This document shows, in pieces, positions 11,334 to 20,644 of a stretch of 64,000 nt of DNA. A program made the position numbers and the translations under genes. This stretch comes from Micromonospora olivasterospora (GTDB lineage Bacteria > Actinomycetota > Actinomycetes > Mycobacteriales > Micromonosporaceae). Where the stretch lies: NCBI RefSeq assembly GCF_007830265.1, contig NZ_VLKE01000001.1:3534001-3598000 (forward strand), in the 5' to 3' direction. How positions within the stretch are numbered: position 1 is the stretch's first letter; each line of letters begins with the position of its first letter. The notes beneath the pieces are model-generated. The model saw only the letters and a list, made by a program, of their open reading frames with translations, was not told the DNA's origin and searched no databases.

Positions 11334-12410
11334 ATGGTCGCAATCTCATCCGAGGACATCGTCAAGGCCCCGAAGGCACTGCTGCACGACCACCTCGACG
11401 GCGGCCTGCGGCCGGCGACGGTCGTCGAGCTGGCCGCCGAGGCCGGCCACGAGCTGCCCACCGGCGACGCGGAGGCGCTCGGCCGCTGGTTCGTCGAGGC
11501 GGCGAACTCGGGCTCGCTGGAGCGCTACCTGGAGACGTTCGCGCACACGGTGGGGGTCATGCAGACCGCGTCCGCGCTGCGCCGGGTGGCCCGCGAGTGC
11601 GCGCTCGACCTGGCCGCCGACGGCGTGGTGTACGCCGAGGTGCGGTTCGCCCCGGAGCAGCACCTGGAGCGCGACCTGACGCTGGACGAGGTGGTCGAGG
11701 CGGTCGTCGCCGGGTTCGCCGAGGGCGCCGCGCTCGCCGCCGAGGCCGGCACCCCGATCCGGGTCGGCACCCTGCTCACCGCGATGCGGCACGCCGCGCG
11801 GTCGCAGGAGATCGCCGAGCTGGCGGTGCGGCACCGGGACGCGGGAGTGGTCGGCTTCGACATCGCCGGTGCGGAGGCCGGCTTCCCGCCCACCCGGCAC
11901 CTGGACGCCTTCGAGTACCTCCAGCGGGAGAACTTCCACTTCACGATCCACGCCGGCGAGGCGTTCGGGCTGCCGTCGATCTGGCAGGCCATCCAGTGGT
12001 GCGGCGCCGACCGGCTCGGCCACGGGGTGCGCATCGTCGATGACATCACCCCCGGCGCGCAGCCGGTGCTCGGCCGGCTCGCCGCGTACGTGCGGGACAA
12101 GCGGATCCCGCTGGAGCTCTGCCCGTCGTCCAATGTGCAGACCGGCGCCGCCCCGTCCATCGCCGAGCACCCCATCGGGCTGCTGCGCGACCTCCGGTTC
12201 CGGGCGACCGTGAACACGGACAACCGGCTGATGAGCGGCACCTCCATGTCCCGGGAGATGGCGCTGTTGGTGGAGGCCTTCGGCTACGGCTGGAAGGAAC
12301 TGCAGTGGTTCACCATCAACGCGATGAAGAGCGCCTTCATCCCGTTCGACGAGCGGCTGCAGATCATCGACGAGGTGATCAAGCCGGCGTACGCCAAGCT
12401 GCTCGGCTGA
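11334..12410 (+). CDS. add: Adenosine deaminase
   Basis: This is a cytosolic zinc enzyme that deaminates adenosine and deoxyadenosine to inosine and deoxyinosine. Its 358 residues cover the whole TIM-barrel. Zinc and substrate ligands are visible: HDHLDG near 18 (HxH motif with the first His pair), the HAGE motif near 206 with the catalytic Glu, LGHGVRI near 226, and [13 protein letters not shown] near 291 with the metal-binding Asp. The usual SxNTDDP is NTDN here, as in other actinobacterial enzymes. It is the purine branch of the salvage cluster; no purine nucleoside phosphorylase is in the window. Confidence 0.95.
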   Translation: MVAISSEDIVKAPKALLHDHLDGGLRPATVVELAAEAGHELPTGDAEALGRWFVEAANSGSLERYLETFAHTVGVMQTASALRRVARECALDLAADGVVYAEVRFAPEQHLERDLTLDEVVEAVVAGFAEGAALAAEAGTPIRVGTLLTAMRHAARSQEIAELAVRHRDAGVVGFDIAGAEAGFPPTRHLDAFEYLQRENFHFTIHAGEAFGLPSIWQAIQWCGADRLGHGVRIVDDITPGAQPVLGRLAAYVRDKRIPLELCPSSNVQTGAAPSIAEHPIGLLRDLRFRATVNTDNRLMSGTSMSREMALLVEAFGYGWKELQWFTINAMKSAFIPFDERLQIIDEVIKPAYAKLLG

Positions 12411-12866
12411 TCAGGGGCGTCGCTGTTCGGCCAGGTCGCGGGCGAGCCGCCGCAGGAACGTGGCGTGGCGTGGGCGGCGCAGCGCGTACGCACCCGCGAG
12501 CACGCCCCGGCGCCGGCACTCCTCCACGATCTCCGCGGCGAAGATTCCCTCGGCGACGAAAAGTGGCGATCCGGCCACGTCGAATGGCCGGGTGGTCACC
12601 CGGCGGTCCGCGCCGATCGCGTAAACCGGCACTTCGGCCTTGCCGTCCCTGGCCAGTCGGGCAATCGATTCCACGGCCGTCTCGGCGTCCCACGACTGCG
12701 GAGAGTCCCAGTCGACCATGCCGTCGCGGCGCGGCAACGAAGGGTCGTCGCCGTCCTTGTAGAAGTCGTCGAGGCAGAGAACGGGCAGGCCGGTCCGCTG
12801 GGCGAGGTACGACTTACCGGAGCCGGAGGGGCCGGCGAGGAGGACGACGAGATGCGGGTGATCCAT
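12411..12866 (-). CDS. Uridine kinase-like P-loop protein, short
   Basis: This is a 151-residue P-loop protein related to uridine kinases. It has Walker A GPSGSGKS at 13-20, LCLDDFYKDGDDPSLPR (the DDFY Asp is the usual substrate and Mg ligand), and DWDSPQSWD. The FVAEGIFAAEI segment corresponds to the Walker B region. Actinobacterial relatives usually run ~200 residues; here the chain stops after ARDLAEQRRP, leaving out the last helices. Its stop abuts the stop of add with no gap, so the 3' end may have been lost. Activity is uncertain. Confidence 0.75.
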   Translation of the reverse strand: MDHPHLVVLLAGPSGSGKSYLAQRTGLPVLCLDDFYKDGDDPSLPRRDGMVDWDSPQSWDAETAVESIARLARDGKAEVPVYAIGADRRVTTRPFDVAGSPLFVAEGIFAAEIVEECRRRGVLAGAYALRRPRHATFLRRLARDLAEQRRP

Positions 12867-12987
12867 TACTGTCAGCGACTCCGGCCAGACTGATTGCGAG
12901 CAAATTGCATCAACATCTCATCACACCGTCCGTGACGGTCAGCCTGGGCTTTCTCTTTGCATGGCGGCGTGATGGAATCTCGGAGGT

Positions 12988-13030
12988 CCGACCCGTGGGG
13001 TCGGCCGCTGAGCGTTGCCCGGGGCAACGC
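12988..13030 (+). promoter_or_regulatory. Two hairpins in the conservon 5' leader
   Basis: CCGACCC (12988-12994) pairs with GGGTCGG (12998-13004), and GCGTTGCC (13012-13019) pairs with GGCAACGC (13023-13030), each with a 3-nt loop. They lie 30-70 nt before the kinase start and could control translation or attenuate. The rest of 12867-13059 holds the divergent promoters of this operon and the kinase-like gene; no other feature seen. Confidence 0.4.
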
Positions 13031-13059
13031 GCGGACGCTGAGATCGCGAGGGCGGTGAC

Positions 13060-16000
13060 GTGAGCAAACGGCCGAAGACGGCGGGCTCCTTCCTGTCGCG
13101 ACTGCGTCGGCCGGCGGGCCGGCTCCGCGACATGCCGATCTGGTCGAAGCTCGGTCTCATCATGATCGTGCCGACCATCGCCACGGTCGTGGTGGGCACC
13201 AGCGGTCTCGTGGACAACCTCAACACGCTCGGTGACGCCGACCGCTCCGGCGGCCTGGCCAGCCTCGTCGACTACTCCGGTGATCTGGTCAACAGCCTCC
13301 AGGACGAGCGCACCTCGGCCGTGCTGCTGCTGGGCTCTTCCGCCGGGCAGGCCCGCGAGCAGTACCAGGAGGCGTACAACCGGGTGAACACCCGGGTCGA
13401 CCAGGACAAGGCGCCCTACCTGCGGCAACGCGCCGAGCTCGACCGCCTCCCGGGCAGCCTGGAGAGCCTGCTCGACGGGATCGACCAGAACCTGACGGAC
13501 CTGCCCGGCACGCGCAGCCAGGTCTTCAACGGCAAGCTGAAGATCATCGACGCGATGCAGGCGTACGAGGGCCTGATCAACGACCTGCTCGCGGTCCGCG
13601 ACTCCGCCACCCAGCTCGCCGGTGACAACGACCTGAGCGACCGGATGCGGGCCGCCGCCGCCGTGGCCCGGGAGAAGGAATACCTCTCGGTCCGCCGGGT
13701 CGTGGTACACCGGGCGCTGATCCAGCGCGAGCTGACCCCGGTCCTGCGCACCGACTACATCGCCAGCGGCACCGGCCAGCAGCAGGCCCTGCAGAGCTTC
13801 AAGGCAGTCGCCAACGAGGCCGAGGCGGACCTGCACGACCAGACGGTGGCCGGCGGCGACCGGCGCGAGGCCCAGAACTACACCGGCTGGATCGACGGCA
13901 ACATCGACGGCAGCATGGCCAACGCCCCGTTCGGCCCGGACCAGTGGGACGCGGCCATGGTGGCCAACGCCAAGCTGATCCGTACGGTCGAGGCCAAGCT
14001 GGACGGCGACGTGGTCCGCCAGGCCGACCGGATCCGCTCCGACGTGCAGACGACGGTGTTCCTCCAGACCGGCCTGCTGCTCAGCATGCTGCTGCTGGCG
14101 ATCCTGTTCGCGTACCTGGTCGCCCGGTCCATGGCCCGCTCGCTGCGCGACCTGCGCGAGGGCGCGTTCAACATCGCCCAGTACGGCCTGCCGCAGGCCG
14201 TCGCCCGGCTGCGCGACCCGCAGGTCTCCAACCAGCCTTCCCCGGTCCAGTTGGCCAACCAGATCGCCGAGCCGCTGCCGGTGCGCAGCAGGGACGAGTT
14301 CGGCCAGGTGACCGAGGCGTTCAACGCGGTCCACCTGGAGGCGGTACGGACGGCGGCCGAGCAGGCCGCGCTGCGCGCCTCCGTCGCGACCATGTTCGTC
14401 AACCTGGCCCGCCGTTCGCAGATCCTGGTCGACCGGCTGATCGGCCACCTCGACCGGCTGGAGCGCGGCGAGGAGGATCCGGACCGGCTGGCCGAGCTGT
14501 TCCAGCTCGACCACCTGGCGACCCGGATGCGCCGCAACGACGAGAACCTGCTGGTCCTCGCCGGTGCCGACTCGACCCGCGTGCAGCGTGAGCCGGCGGC
14601 GCTGCTCGACGTGCTCCGGGCCGCCCAGTCCGAGGTCGAGCACTACACCCGGATCGAGTTCGGCGTGATCGACCGGGACATCGAGGTCGCCGCGCACGCG
14701 GTCAACGACCTGGTCCACCTGGTCGCCGAGCTGTTCGACAACGCCACGGCCTTCTCCCCGCCCGACTCCCAGGTCATGGTGGAGGCCCGGCGGGTCGGCG
14801 ACCGCGCCTCGCTCTACGTGGAGGACCGGGGCATCGGCATCAGCGCCGAGCAACTGGCGGAGCTCAACGAGCGCCTGGCCACGCCGCCGCAGGTGGACGT
14901 CGCCGTCTCCCGGATGATGGGTCTGGTCGTGGTCGCCCGGCTGGCGTCCCGGCACGGCGTGAAGGTCGAGCTGCGCCCCGGCACCGACCGGGGCATCGTC
15001 GCCGAAGTGACGCTGCCCACCGCCGTGCTGGTGCCCCGGGCGCTGTCCGGCCGGGTTCAGCAGGCGGCGGCGCTGCCCGCGTCCGGCCCGCAGCCCGGCG
15101 GGGCCCCGACCCTGGGCGCGTTCGCGGCCTTCGGCAACAGCTCGACGTCCCGGCCCGGACACTCCGGTAACCAGGTCACCCTGGGCGGCCGGGCGTTCGA
15201 CCCGGCCCCGCGCAACGGCCACGGCTCGCTCGCCTCGGCCGGCTCCGCGCCGTCGCTGCCGGCCTGGTCCGACCTGACGGGGGCCACCGGCGGCGACGCG
15301 TACGCCCCGCGGCCCGATCACGGCCAGCCGGGCGACCCGCTGCCGCAGCGGCGTGGCGGCGGCGACCCGGGCACGCAGCCGGTCATCCCGCGGCAGCTGC
15401 CCAGCAGCCCGGAGACCCGGGGCTGGGCGTCGCCGCCGGTCTCCGCGCCACCGTTGCCGCCGGTCTCCGGCATCCCGGTCTCCGCCTCCCCGGTCTCGGG
15501 CCAGCCCGTCTCCGGTCACCCGGTTTCGGCCCAGCCGTACTCGGGTCAGCCGTACTCCGCGCAGCCGTACTCGGACCAGCCGTACTCCGCGCAGCCGTAC
15601 TCGGCTCAGGCGTATTCCGCGCAGCCCGTCTCGGCTCAGCCGTACCCGGCTCAGCCGTACCCGGCTCAGCCGTACCCGGCTCAGCCGGGCTCGGCGGCAC
15701 CGGTCTCCGGCCAGCCGCTGCCCACCCGGCCGGCGTCGTCGGCCCAGCCGCCGCCGGCATGGCCGCCGGTGGCCGCGCCGGAGCGGGAGCCGGCCACCCC
15801 GCCGGTGCCCGAGCGCCTCGCCGCCGCCCTGGACATGACCACCGAGTTGCCGCGTGTGCCGCGTACCGACGTGTCGGCCGCGCCGGCACCGGTCGCCCCA
15901 CCCGCGCCGACCCGGCCCGCGCCCCGAAGGCGCAGCAGCCCCCGCAGCGGTACGCGGACGAGACGATGGAGCTGCCGATCTTCCGGGAGCTCGAGTCGGC

Positions 16001-16586
16001 CTGGTTCCGCACCCGCCGACCGGCCCCCGACGAGGCGGCCGGCACCCCGCAGGCCCCGGCGCCGAACGCGGCGGCGACCCAGCAGTTCTCCGCGGTCGAC
16101 GCCACCGGGCGGGCCGTACAGACACCAGCACCCGGCACGACAGGTAACGCACCGATGGCAGAAACACCGACAGCCGGAGGAATCTCCGGCGACGACGGGC
16201 CCCACCCCGGGCAGGCCGAGGCCATGGCCGGCCGGCGGTCCCCGCAGCGACCCGGCTGGGAGACCGCGGCCGACGACGGGTGGCGGGCCGCCTCGGCGGC
16301 GACCGAGGTGCCCGTGGCGGAGACCACCCGCAAGGGCCTGCCGAAGCGGGTGCCGATGGCCCAGCTCGTGCCGGGCGGTATCGAGAAGCCGACCAGGTCG
16401 GTCCAGCGTCGTACGCCGGAGGCCGTCCGCGGTCTGCTCTCCGCATACCATCGAGGCGTGCAGCGTGGGCGCAGTCAGCCCGACGGCAACCCGACCAACC
16501 CGGAGGCGACTCCGGGAGGGCAGCAATCCTCGCAGTCTGGCTCAGGGCCGGTGGCCGGGAGCGGGCAGAAGGAGCAACAAGGATGA
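13060..16586 (+). CDS. cvnA: Conservon nitrate-type sensor histidine kinase (one frameshift in the linker)
   Basis: This is a membrane sensor kinase of the CvnA type, ~1175 residues when a frameshift is repaired. TM1 is at ~30-50, an extracellular helical (NIT-like) sensor at ~50-330, TM2 at ~332-352, then HAMP. The ATPase domain has N-box ELFDNAT near 557 and VEDRGIGIS near 586. A long Pro-rich linker follows, with tandem PYSAQ-like repeats. Near 15930 the frame is lost at a C4 run; adding one C rejoins PAPTRPAP to [18 protein letters not shown] and the tail [25 protein letters not shown]. The stop (16584-16586) overlaps the next ATG. The tail motif is shared with the protein at 18223-20580. 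Confidence 0.88.
15530..15700 (+). repeat. Tandem 15-nt repeats encoding PYSAQ units
   Basis: About eleven imperfect 15-nt units (CAGCCGTACTCCGCG type) encode [20 protein letters not shown] and PYPAQ in the kinase linker. Copy number is likely to vary between strains. Confidence 0.8.
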
Positions 16587-16987
16587 CAAGTACGCAGGAT
16601 CTCGGTTGGCTGCTGGCCAACTTCGCCGACCGGGTGCCCGGTGTCGCGCATGCGGTCGCCGTCTCCGCGGACGGCCTGCTCCTCGCGGCGTCACGGGACC
16701 TCCCGCGGGACCGGGCCGACCAGCTTGCCGCCATCGCGTCCGGGCTGGTCAGTCTCACCCAGGGCGCGGCCCGCTGCTTCGAGGGCGGCGCGGTGCTGCA
16801 GACCGTCGTCGAGATGGACGATGGCTTCCTGTTCCTGATGTCCATCTCGGACGGCTCCTCCTTCGCCGTGCTCGCCGCCCGCAGCTGCGACGTCGGGCAG
16901 GTGGGGTACGAGATGGCCCTCCTGGTCGACCGGGTGGGCGACGCGTTGACCCCGCAGCCGCGTACGGCTGTGGGGATGATGGGCTGA
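16583..16987 (+). CDS. cvnB: Roadblock/LC7 protein of the conservon
   Basis: This is a 134-residue roadblock/LC7-domain protein, the second conservon component. In Streptomyces these proteins sit with the kinase, the DUF742 protein and the GTPase in a membrane-associated, G-protein-like complex (family knowledge). The sequence starts [20 protein letters not shown], has the central [18 protein letters not shown] strand-turn-strand and a later [20 protein letters not shown]. The ATG overlaps the kinase stop as ATGA, so translation is coupled. Confidence 0.93.
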   Translation: MTSTQDLGWLLANFADRVPGVAHAVAVSADGLLLAASRDLPRDRADQLAAIASGLVSLTQGAARCFEGGAVLQTVVEMDDGFLFLMSISDGSSFAVLAARSCDVGQVGYEMALLVDRVGDALTPQPRTAVGMMG

Positions 16988-17087
16988 CCCGCGCGCTGGC
17001 CGGTGGGTCAGGCGAAGCAGCAACGACAACAACGACGGGAACCGCCGGGGTCAGCCGGTGTCGGGCACGAGGGAGGTGAGCGGCGAC

Positions 17088-17465
17088 ATGGTCGATCGTG
17101 ACGAGCCGACCGGGGCGTTGGTCCGTCCGTACGCCGTCACCCGTGGTCGTACCCGACCCCGGCTGGACATCGCGCTGGAGGCGCTCGTCGAGACGACGGT
17201 GCGCGGCCGGGCCGCTGCCAGTGGCAACGGCGGCCAGGGCCGCGAGCACCAGTACATCGCCGCGTTGTGTGACGGACGCGTGCAGTCGCTCGCCGAGATC
17301 GCGGCGCGGATGCAGCTCCCACTCGGCGTGGCCCGGGTGCTCATCGCCGACATGGCGACGGACGGCCTGGTCGCGGTGCACGAGCCGACCATCCTGGACG
17401 ACTCCGACGACGCGGTGGGCACTGAACTGCTGGAGAGGGTGCTGAGTGGACTTCGCAGGCTCTGA
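17088..17465 (+). CDS. cvnC: DUF742 protein of the conservon
   Basis: This is the DUF742 component, 125 residues from ATG 17088, with a helix-turn-helix-like core (QSLAEIAARMQLPLGVARVL) and the family opening EPTGALVRPYAVTRGRTRP. I prefer ATG 17088 over GTG 17058 because the GAGGGAGGTGA stretch at 17069-17079 serves it at the right distance. An insert AAASGNGGQG sits before REHQYIAALC. The end overlaps the GTPase start by 20 nt, as is normal for conservons. Confidence 0.9.
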   Translation: MVDRDEPTGALVRPYAVTRGRTRPRLDIALEALVETTVRGRAAASGNGGQGREHQYIAALCDGRVQSLAEIAARMQLPLGVARVLIADMATDGLVAVHEPTILDDSDDAVGTELLERVLSGLRRL

Positions 17466-18060
17466 CATGTCGCACCGCCTGCCCGCCCCGAGCGGGCGGG
17501 TGACGTCGGCGAAGATCGTTATCGCCGGTGGGTTCGGCGTCGGCAAGACGACGCTGGTCGGCTCGGTTTCGGAGATCACGCCGCTGACAACCGAGGCCAT
17601 CATGACCTCGGCCGGCGTGGGCGTCGACGACACCCGGCAGGTGCCGGGCAAGGCGACGACCACGGTGGCCATGGACTTCGGCCGGATCACCATCGACCGG
17701 GATCTGATCCTGTACCTGTTCGGCACCCCCGGCCAGACGCGGTTCTGGTTCATGTGGGACGAACTGGTCCGGGGCGCCATCGGCGCGGTGGTGCTGGTCG
17801 ACACCCGGCGGCTGGCCGACTGCTTCGCGGCCATCGACTTCTTCGAGCACCGACGGCTGCCGTACCTGGTGGCCATCAACTGCTTCGACGGGATGCAGTA
17901 CCACGACCCGCAGGACGTCCGGGACGCGCTGGCGATCTCCCCGGAGATCCCGGTCGTGCCCTGCGACGCCCGCAACCGGGAGTCGACCAAGCACGTGCTG
18001 ATCTCGCTGGTCGAGTACGTGCTGACCATGCGCCGCTCGCGGGCCGTCGCGCCGGCCTGA
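17446..18060 (+). CDS. cvnD: Small Ras-like GTPase of the conservon
   Basis: This is the GTP-binding member of the conservon, 204 residues from GTG 17446. G1 P-loop GGFGVGKTT is near 27-35; the G3 region appears as YLFGTPGQTRFWFMW with the Gln next to the Gly that MglA-like and CvnD proteins show. Where Ras proteins have NKxD it has INCFDGM, the form typical of CvnD proteins. It probably switches the sensor complex at the membrane. The operon ends here with a strong hairpin at 18071-18120. Confidence 0.93.
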   Translation: MDFAGSDMSHRLPAPSGRVTSAKIVIAGGFGVGKTTLVGSVSEITPLTTEAIMTSAGVGVDDTRQVPGKATTTVAMDFGRITIDRDLILYLFGTPGQTRFWFMWDELVRGAIGAVVLVDTRRLADCFAAIDFFEHRRLPYLVAINCFDGMQYHDPQDVRDALAISPEIPVVPCDARNRESTKHVLISLVEYVLTMRRSRAVAPA

Positions 18061-18070
18061 GCCGTACCGG

Positions 18071-18120
18071 CGGACGGGTTCCGGTGGCCTGGCAGCGAGC
18101 CGGGCCACCGGACCCGTCCG
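18071..18120 (+). terminator. Terminator of the conservon operon
   Basis: CGGACGGGTTCCGGTGGCC (18071-18089) pairs with GGCCACCGGACCCGTCCG (18103-18120), with one bulged base, closing a 13-nt loop, 10 nt after the GTPase stop. Confidence 0.75.
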
Positions 18121-18137
18121 CGGGTTATCCACGCGGT

Positions 18138-18188
18138 GTCGGCGACATGGCGGCATCCCGTGGGCTCGGACACCCCCATGTCGCCGAC
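18138..18188. repeat. Perfect 13-bp inverted repeat between converging operons
   Basis: GTCGGCGACATGG (18138-18150) and its exact complement CCATGTCGCCGAC (18176-18188) are 25 nt apart. The position between converging operons fits a second terminator serving the - strand gene. A binding site is also possible. Confidence 0.55.
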
Positions 18189-18222
18189 CTCGAGTCACAC
18201 AGGCCGGCGGTCGGCGGAGCGG

Positions 18223-20580
18223 TCAGGAACGGTAGCCGGCGGAACGGTACTCGTACTCCCGGTCGTCGTCGCGATCGCCGGTGTCCCGGGTGAAGTCCCA
18301 GCCGCCGGCCGCCTCCCGCCCGGGGCGCCCACCGACCGCGAACCCGCCGATCTCCTGCCCCCGGCGCCAGCCGCGGAAGTAGCCGGTGGTGTTCTCGGCC
18401 AGACTGGCCGCGTCGCGGATGATCCGCAGCGGACGCTCCTCGCGCAGCGGCGAGCCGGGCACCAGGTTGGCCTGCGGGACCCGCTTGGGCAGCCCCGCCT
18501 TGGTCTCGGCGCCCACCGCCGGGCGGGCAGCCTGCTCGGCGGCCTGCCACCCGCTGTCCGCGGTGCTCGACCAGTCCAGCTCGGTCTCGTCGCTCGGACC
18601 GACGAACCAGGCTGACTTGATCGAGGCGAAGATCAGCAGGTCCCCGTCGCCCTCGTCGGACACCGGCGGGGTGCGCCGTTCCACCGGGGCGGGAGGCGCC
18701 GGCCGCTGCTCCATGGCGGGACGCTCCGGCTCCGGCTCGGGCCGGCGGGCTGCTCCGGGGTCGACCAGTCGCAGCGGCGGGTTCTCCACCGGGACGCCCG
18801 ACAGGCTCGGACCCTCACGCAGCGCCCGGTCGGCCAACGGCGGCGGCTCGACCAGCCGCAGCATGGGTGGCTCCTGCGGCAGGTCGTCGGCGAGCCAGGG
18901 CGGGGTGACGCGGCTCTCGCCCGTGCCCGGTTGGGTCGGCGCGTCGATCTGCCGCGGGCCCTGCTCCCCGAAGGGCCGGGCTGCCGCCTCGGCGGCGGCG
19001 GTGTCGGCGAGATCGTCGGCGTTGTTGACCAGCGGCCAGTTCGCCCGCGAGCCCGGGGGTGCGGACTCCGTGCCGGGGCGGGGGCTCGGCACCGGCACGC
19101 TCAGGTCGGTGGCGCTGAACCCCCCGGTGGGCGGGCGGCCGGCGTCGCCGGTCGTCTTGGGTCGGGGCGGGATCACGGTGCGCTGCCGTTCGGCGCGGGC
19201 GCTCTGGATCGCCGCCGTCGTGAGGGTGGGCCGGAACGGCTCGCCCACCTCGGCCGGCGGCACGGAGCGTTCCCGCTGCGCCGGGGCGATGGGCGTGATG
19301 CCTGGCGGCGGGGGCGGCGGTGCGGAGACCGGGCGGTTGGTCGGGGCGTCCACCGTGGACCGCGGCTCGGCGGACGGCGGGGCGGACACCGGCGGGGCGG
19401 CCGAGGCGGCCGGGGCCATCGGGCGCGGGGCGACCGGCGGCGGCGCCACGGGCTCCGGCGCGACCGGCGGTGGGCCGAGCGGCCGGGGCGGCGCGGGCGG
19501 GTTGCCGCCGGAGACCGGCTCGGCCCGGCTGCGCCGGCCGCCGACCGGGGCCGGGTCCTGGTTGCGCCGGCCGCCCATCGGCCCCTGCTCGGGCGGGGTG
19601 GGCCGGATCGTGCGCAGGCCGCTGCTGGTGCCGCCGGTGAGGCCCGGCCGCTCGCCGCCCGGCTCGGCACGGCGGCCGGGCGTGGGAGCGGGAGTGGTGA
19701 CGCGGGTGCTCAGGGCGCCGACGAGCGCCTCACAGGCCGCGTCGCAGGCCCGTACCGAGGCGACGGCCTGGCGGACCGTCTCGGCCACGGCCGAGGTGAG
19801 CGCGCGGCTGACCGCCGCCCGGCGTGGGGTCTCCGAGATGGCCACCCGCAGCGCGGTCACGGCTTCGTTGATCACGTCGGCGTTGGCGACACCGTCGGCG
19901 GCCAGGTGGGCGGCGATGGCGTCCGCCGCCACCGACACCTCCCGGCCCCGGGCGACCGTGCCGCCGAGCATGCCGGGCTCGGGCAGGGCGTCCAGTACGG
20001 CGAGCGCGACCGGCTCGGCCGGGTCGGGGTACGCCCGCAGCGCGGCCGGGTAGACCTCGCGCAGCACCTCGCGCAGCGCCACGGCGGCGGAGTGCCGGCC
20101 GCTGGCGAGCGCGGCGTGCGCCGCGAGGACCTGCTTGTAGCCGGCGAGGTCCCGGGGGGCGGGCAGGGTGACGGCGGAGAGCGCGCCGGCCTGCAGAGCC
20201 CGGGCCAGCCCGACCGCCCGCCGCTCGGCCGGCGGGGACTGGATCTCGTCCGCCGACTCGTCGTCGGCGAAGCGCTCGGCGAGGTCGTCCACCGAGTCGT
20301 CGTCGGCGATGGCCAGCGGACGACCGGCGGCGCTGAGCAGCGAGGTGACCGTGTGGTCGTCGCTGTCGGCGGCGATCGCGGCGCCGCTCGGCCCGCCCGA
20401 CCGCTCCACGAGCAGCGCGACCAGCTGGGCGTAGCCGGCCGGGTCGTCGCCGATCTCGCAGACATGGAGCAGTCGGCCTGCGTCGTCGACCACAGCGGAC
20501 GTCAGCGTCGAACCGGCCGAGGCCGGTCGGTCGGCCGGATCCGCCGAGGCCAGACCGCAGTACACGCGCACGAGCGCCAC
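18223..20580 (-). CDS. IS110-transposase-like N-terminus, Pro-rich linker and conservon-kinase tail
   Basis: The 785-residue protein starts at GTG 20580, 8 nt after GGGAGGAGG. Residues ~1-300 follow the layout of IS110-family DEDD (RuvC-like) transposase domains: SAVVDDAGRLLHVCEI, PAGYAQLVALLVERSGG, LLSAAGRPLAIADDDSV, then a helical block with LREVLREVYPAALRAY. The usual first catalytic Asp and the KxDxxDA motif are not evident, and the C-terminal Ser-type transposase domain is absent, so I infer a domesticated, non-transposing protein. A long Pro/Gly/Arg linker (~300-640) leads to a tail with LLIFASIKSAWF, ADSGWQAAEQAA, GLPKRVPQANLVPG (~695-708) and YFRGWRRG, the same motif order as the kinase tail at 15960-16480. 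Function unknown. Confidence 0.72.
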   Translation of the reverse strand: MALVRVYCGLASADPADRPASAGSTLTSAVVDDAGRLLHVCEIGDDPAGYAQLVALLVERSGGPSGAAIAADSDDHTVTSLLSAAGRPLAIADDDSVDDLAERFADDESADEIQSPPAERRAVGLARALQAGALSAVTLPAPRDLAGYKQVLAAHAALASGRHSAAVALREVLREVYPAALRAYPDPAEPVALAVLDALPEPGMLGGTVARGREVSVAADAIAAHLAADGVANADVINEAVTALRVAISETPRRAAVSRALTSAVAETVRQAVASVRACDAACEALVGALSTRVTTPAPTPGRRAEPGGERPGLTGGTSSGLRTIRPTPPEQGPMGGRRNQDPAPVGGRRSRAEPVSGGNPPAPPRPLGPPPVAPEPVAPPPVAPRPMAPAASAAPPVSAPPSAEPRSTVDAPTNRPVSAPPPPPPGITPIAPAQRERSVPPAEVGEPFRPTLTTAAIQSARAERQRTVIPPRPKTTGDAGRPPTGGFSATDLSVPVPSPRPGTESAPPGSRANWPLVNNADDLADTAAAEAAARPFGEQGPRQIDAPTQPGTGESRVTPPWLADDLPQEPPMLRLVEPPPLADRALREGPSLSGVPVENPPLRLVDPGAARRPEPEPERPAMEQRPAPPAPVERRTPPVSDEGDGDLLIFASIKSAWFVGPSDETELDWSSTADSGWQAAEQAARPAVGAETKAGLPKRVPQANLVPGSPLREERPLRIIRDAASLAENTTGYFRGWRRGQEIGGFAVGGRPGREAAGGWDFTRDTGDRDDDREYEYRSAGYRS

Positions 20581-20644
20581 GGCGTCGTCCTCCTCCCGGG
20601 ACTGAGGTCTTTCTCTGCCAGAGACTGATGCTCCCTGGAACGCG

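Noticed and set aside
15530..15700. CRISPR-like repeat array
   Set aside because: Units are 15 nt, contiguous without spacers and in frame with a protein linker.
12910..16845. Very long open frame antisense to the conservon kinase (about 1300 codons)
   Set aside because: It mirrors the GC3 bias of the real + strand genes, is made of Arg/Gly/Leu/Val low-complexity sequence and contains no fold or motif.
18223..20580. Active IS110 insertion sequence
   Set aside because: Catalytic acids and the C-terminal transposase domain are missing, no element ends are visible, and a long unrelated C-terminal part is fused.
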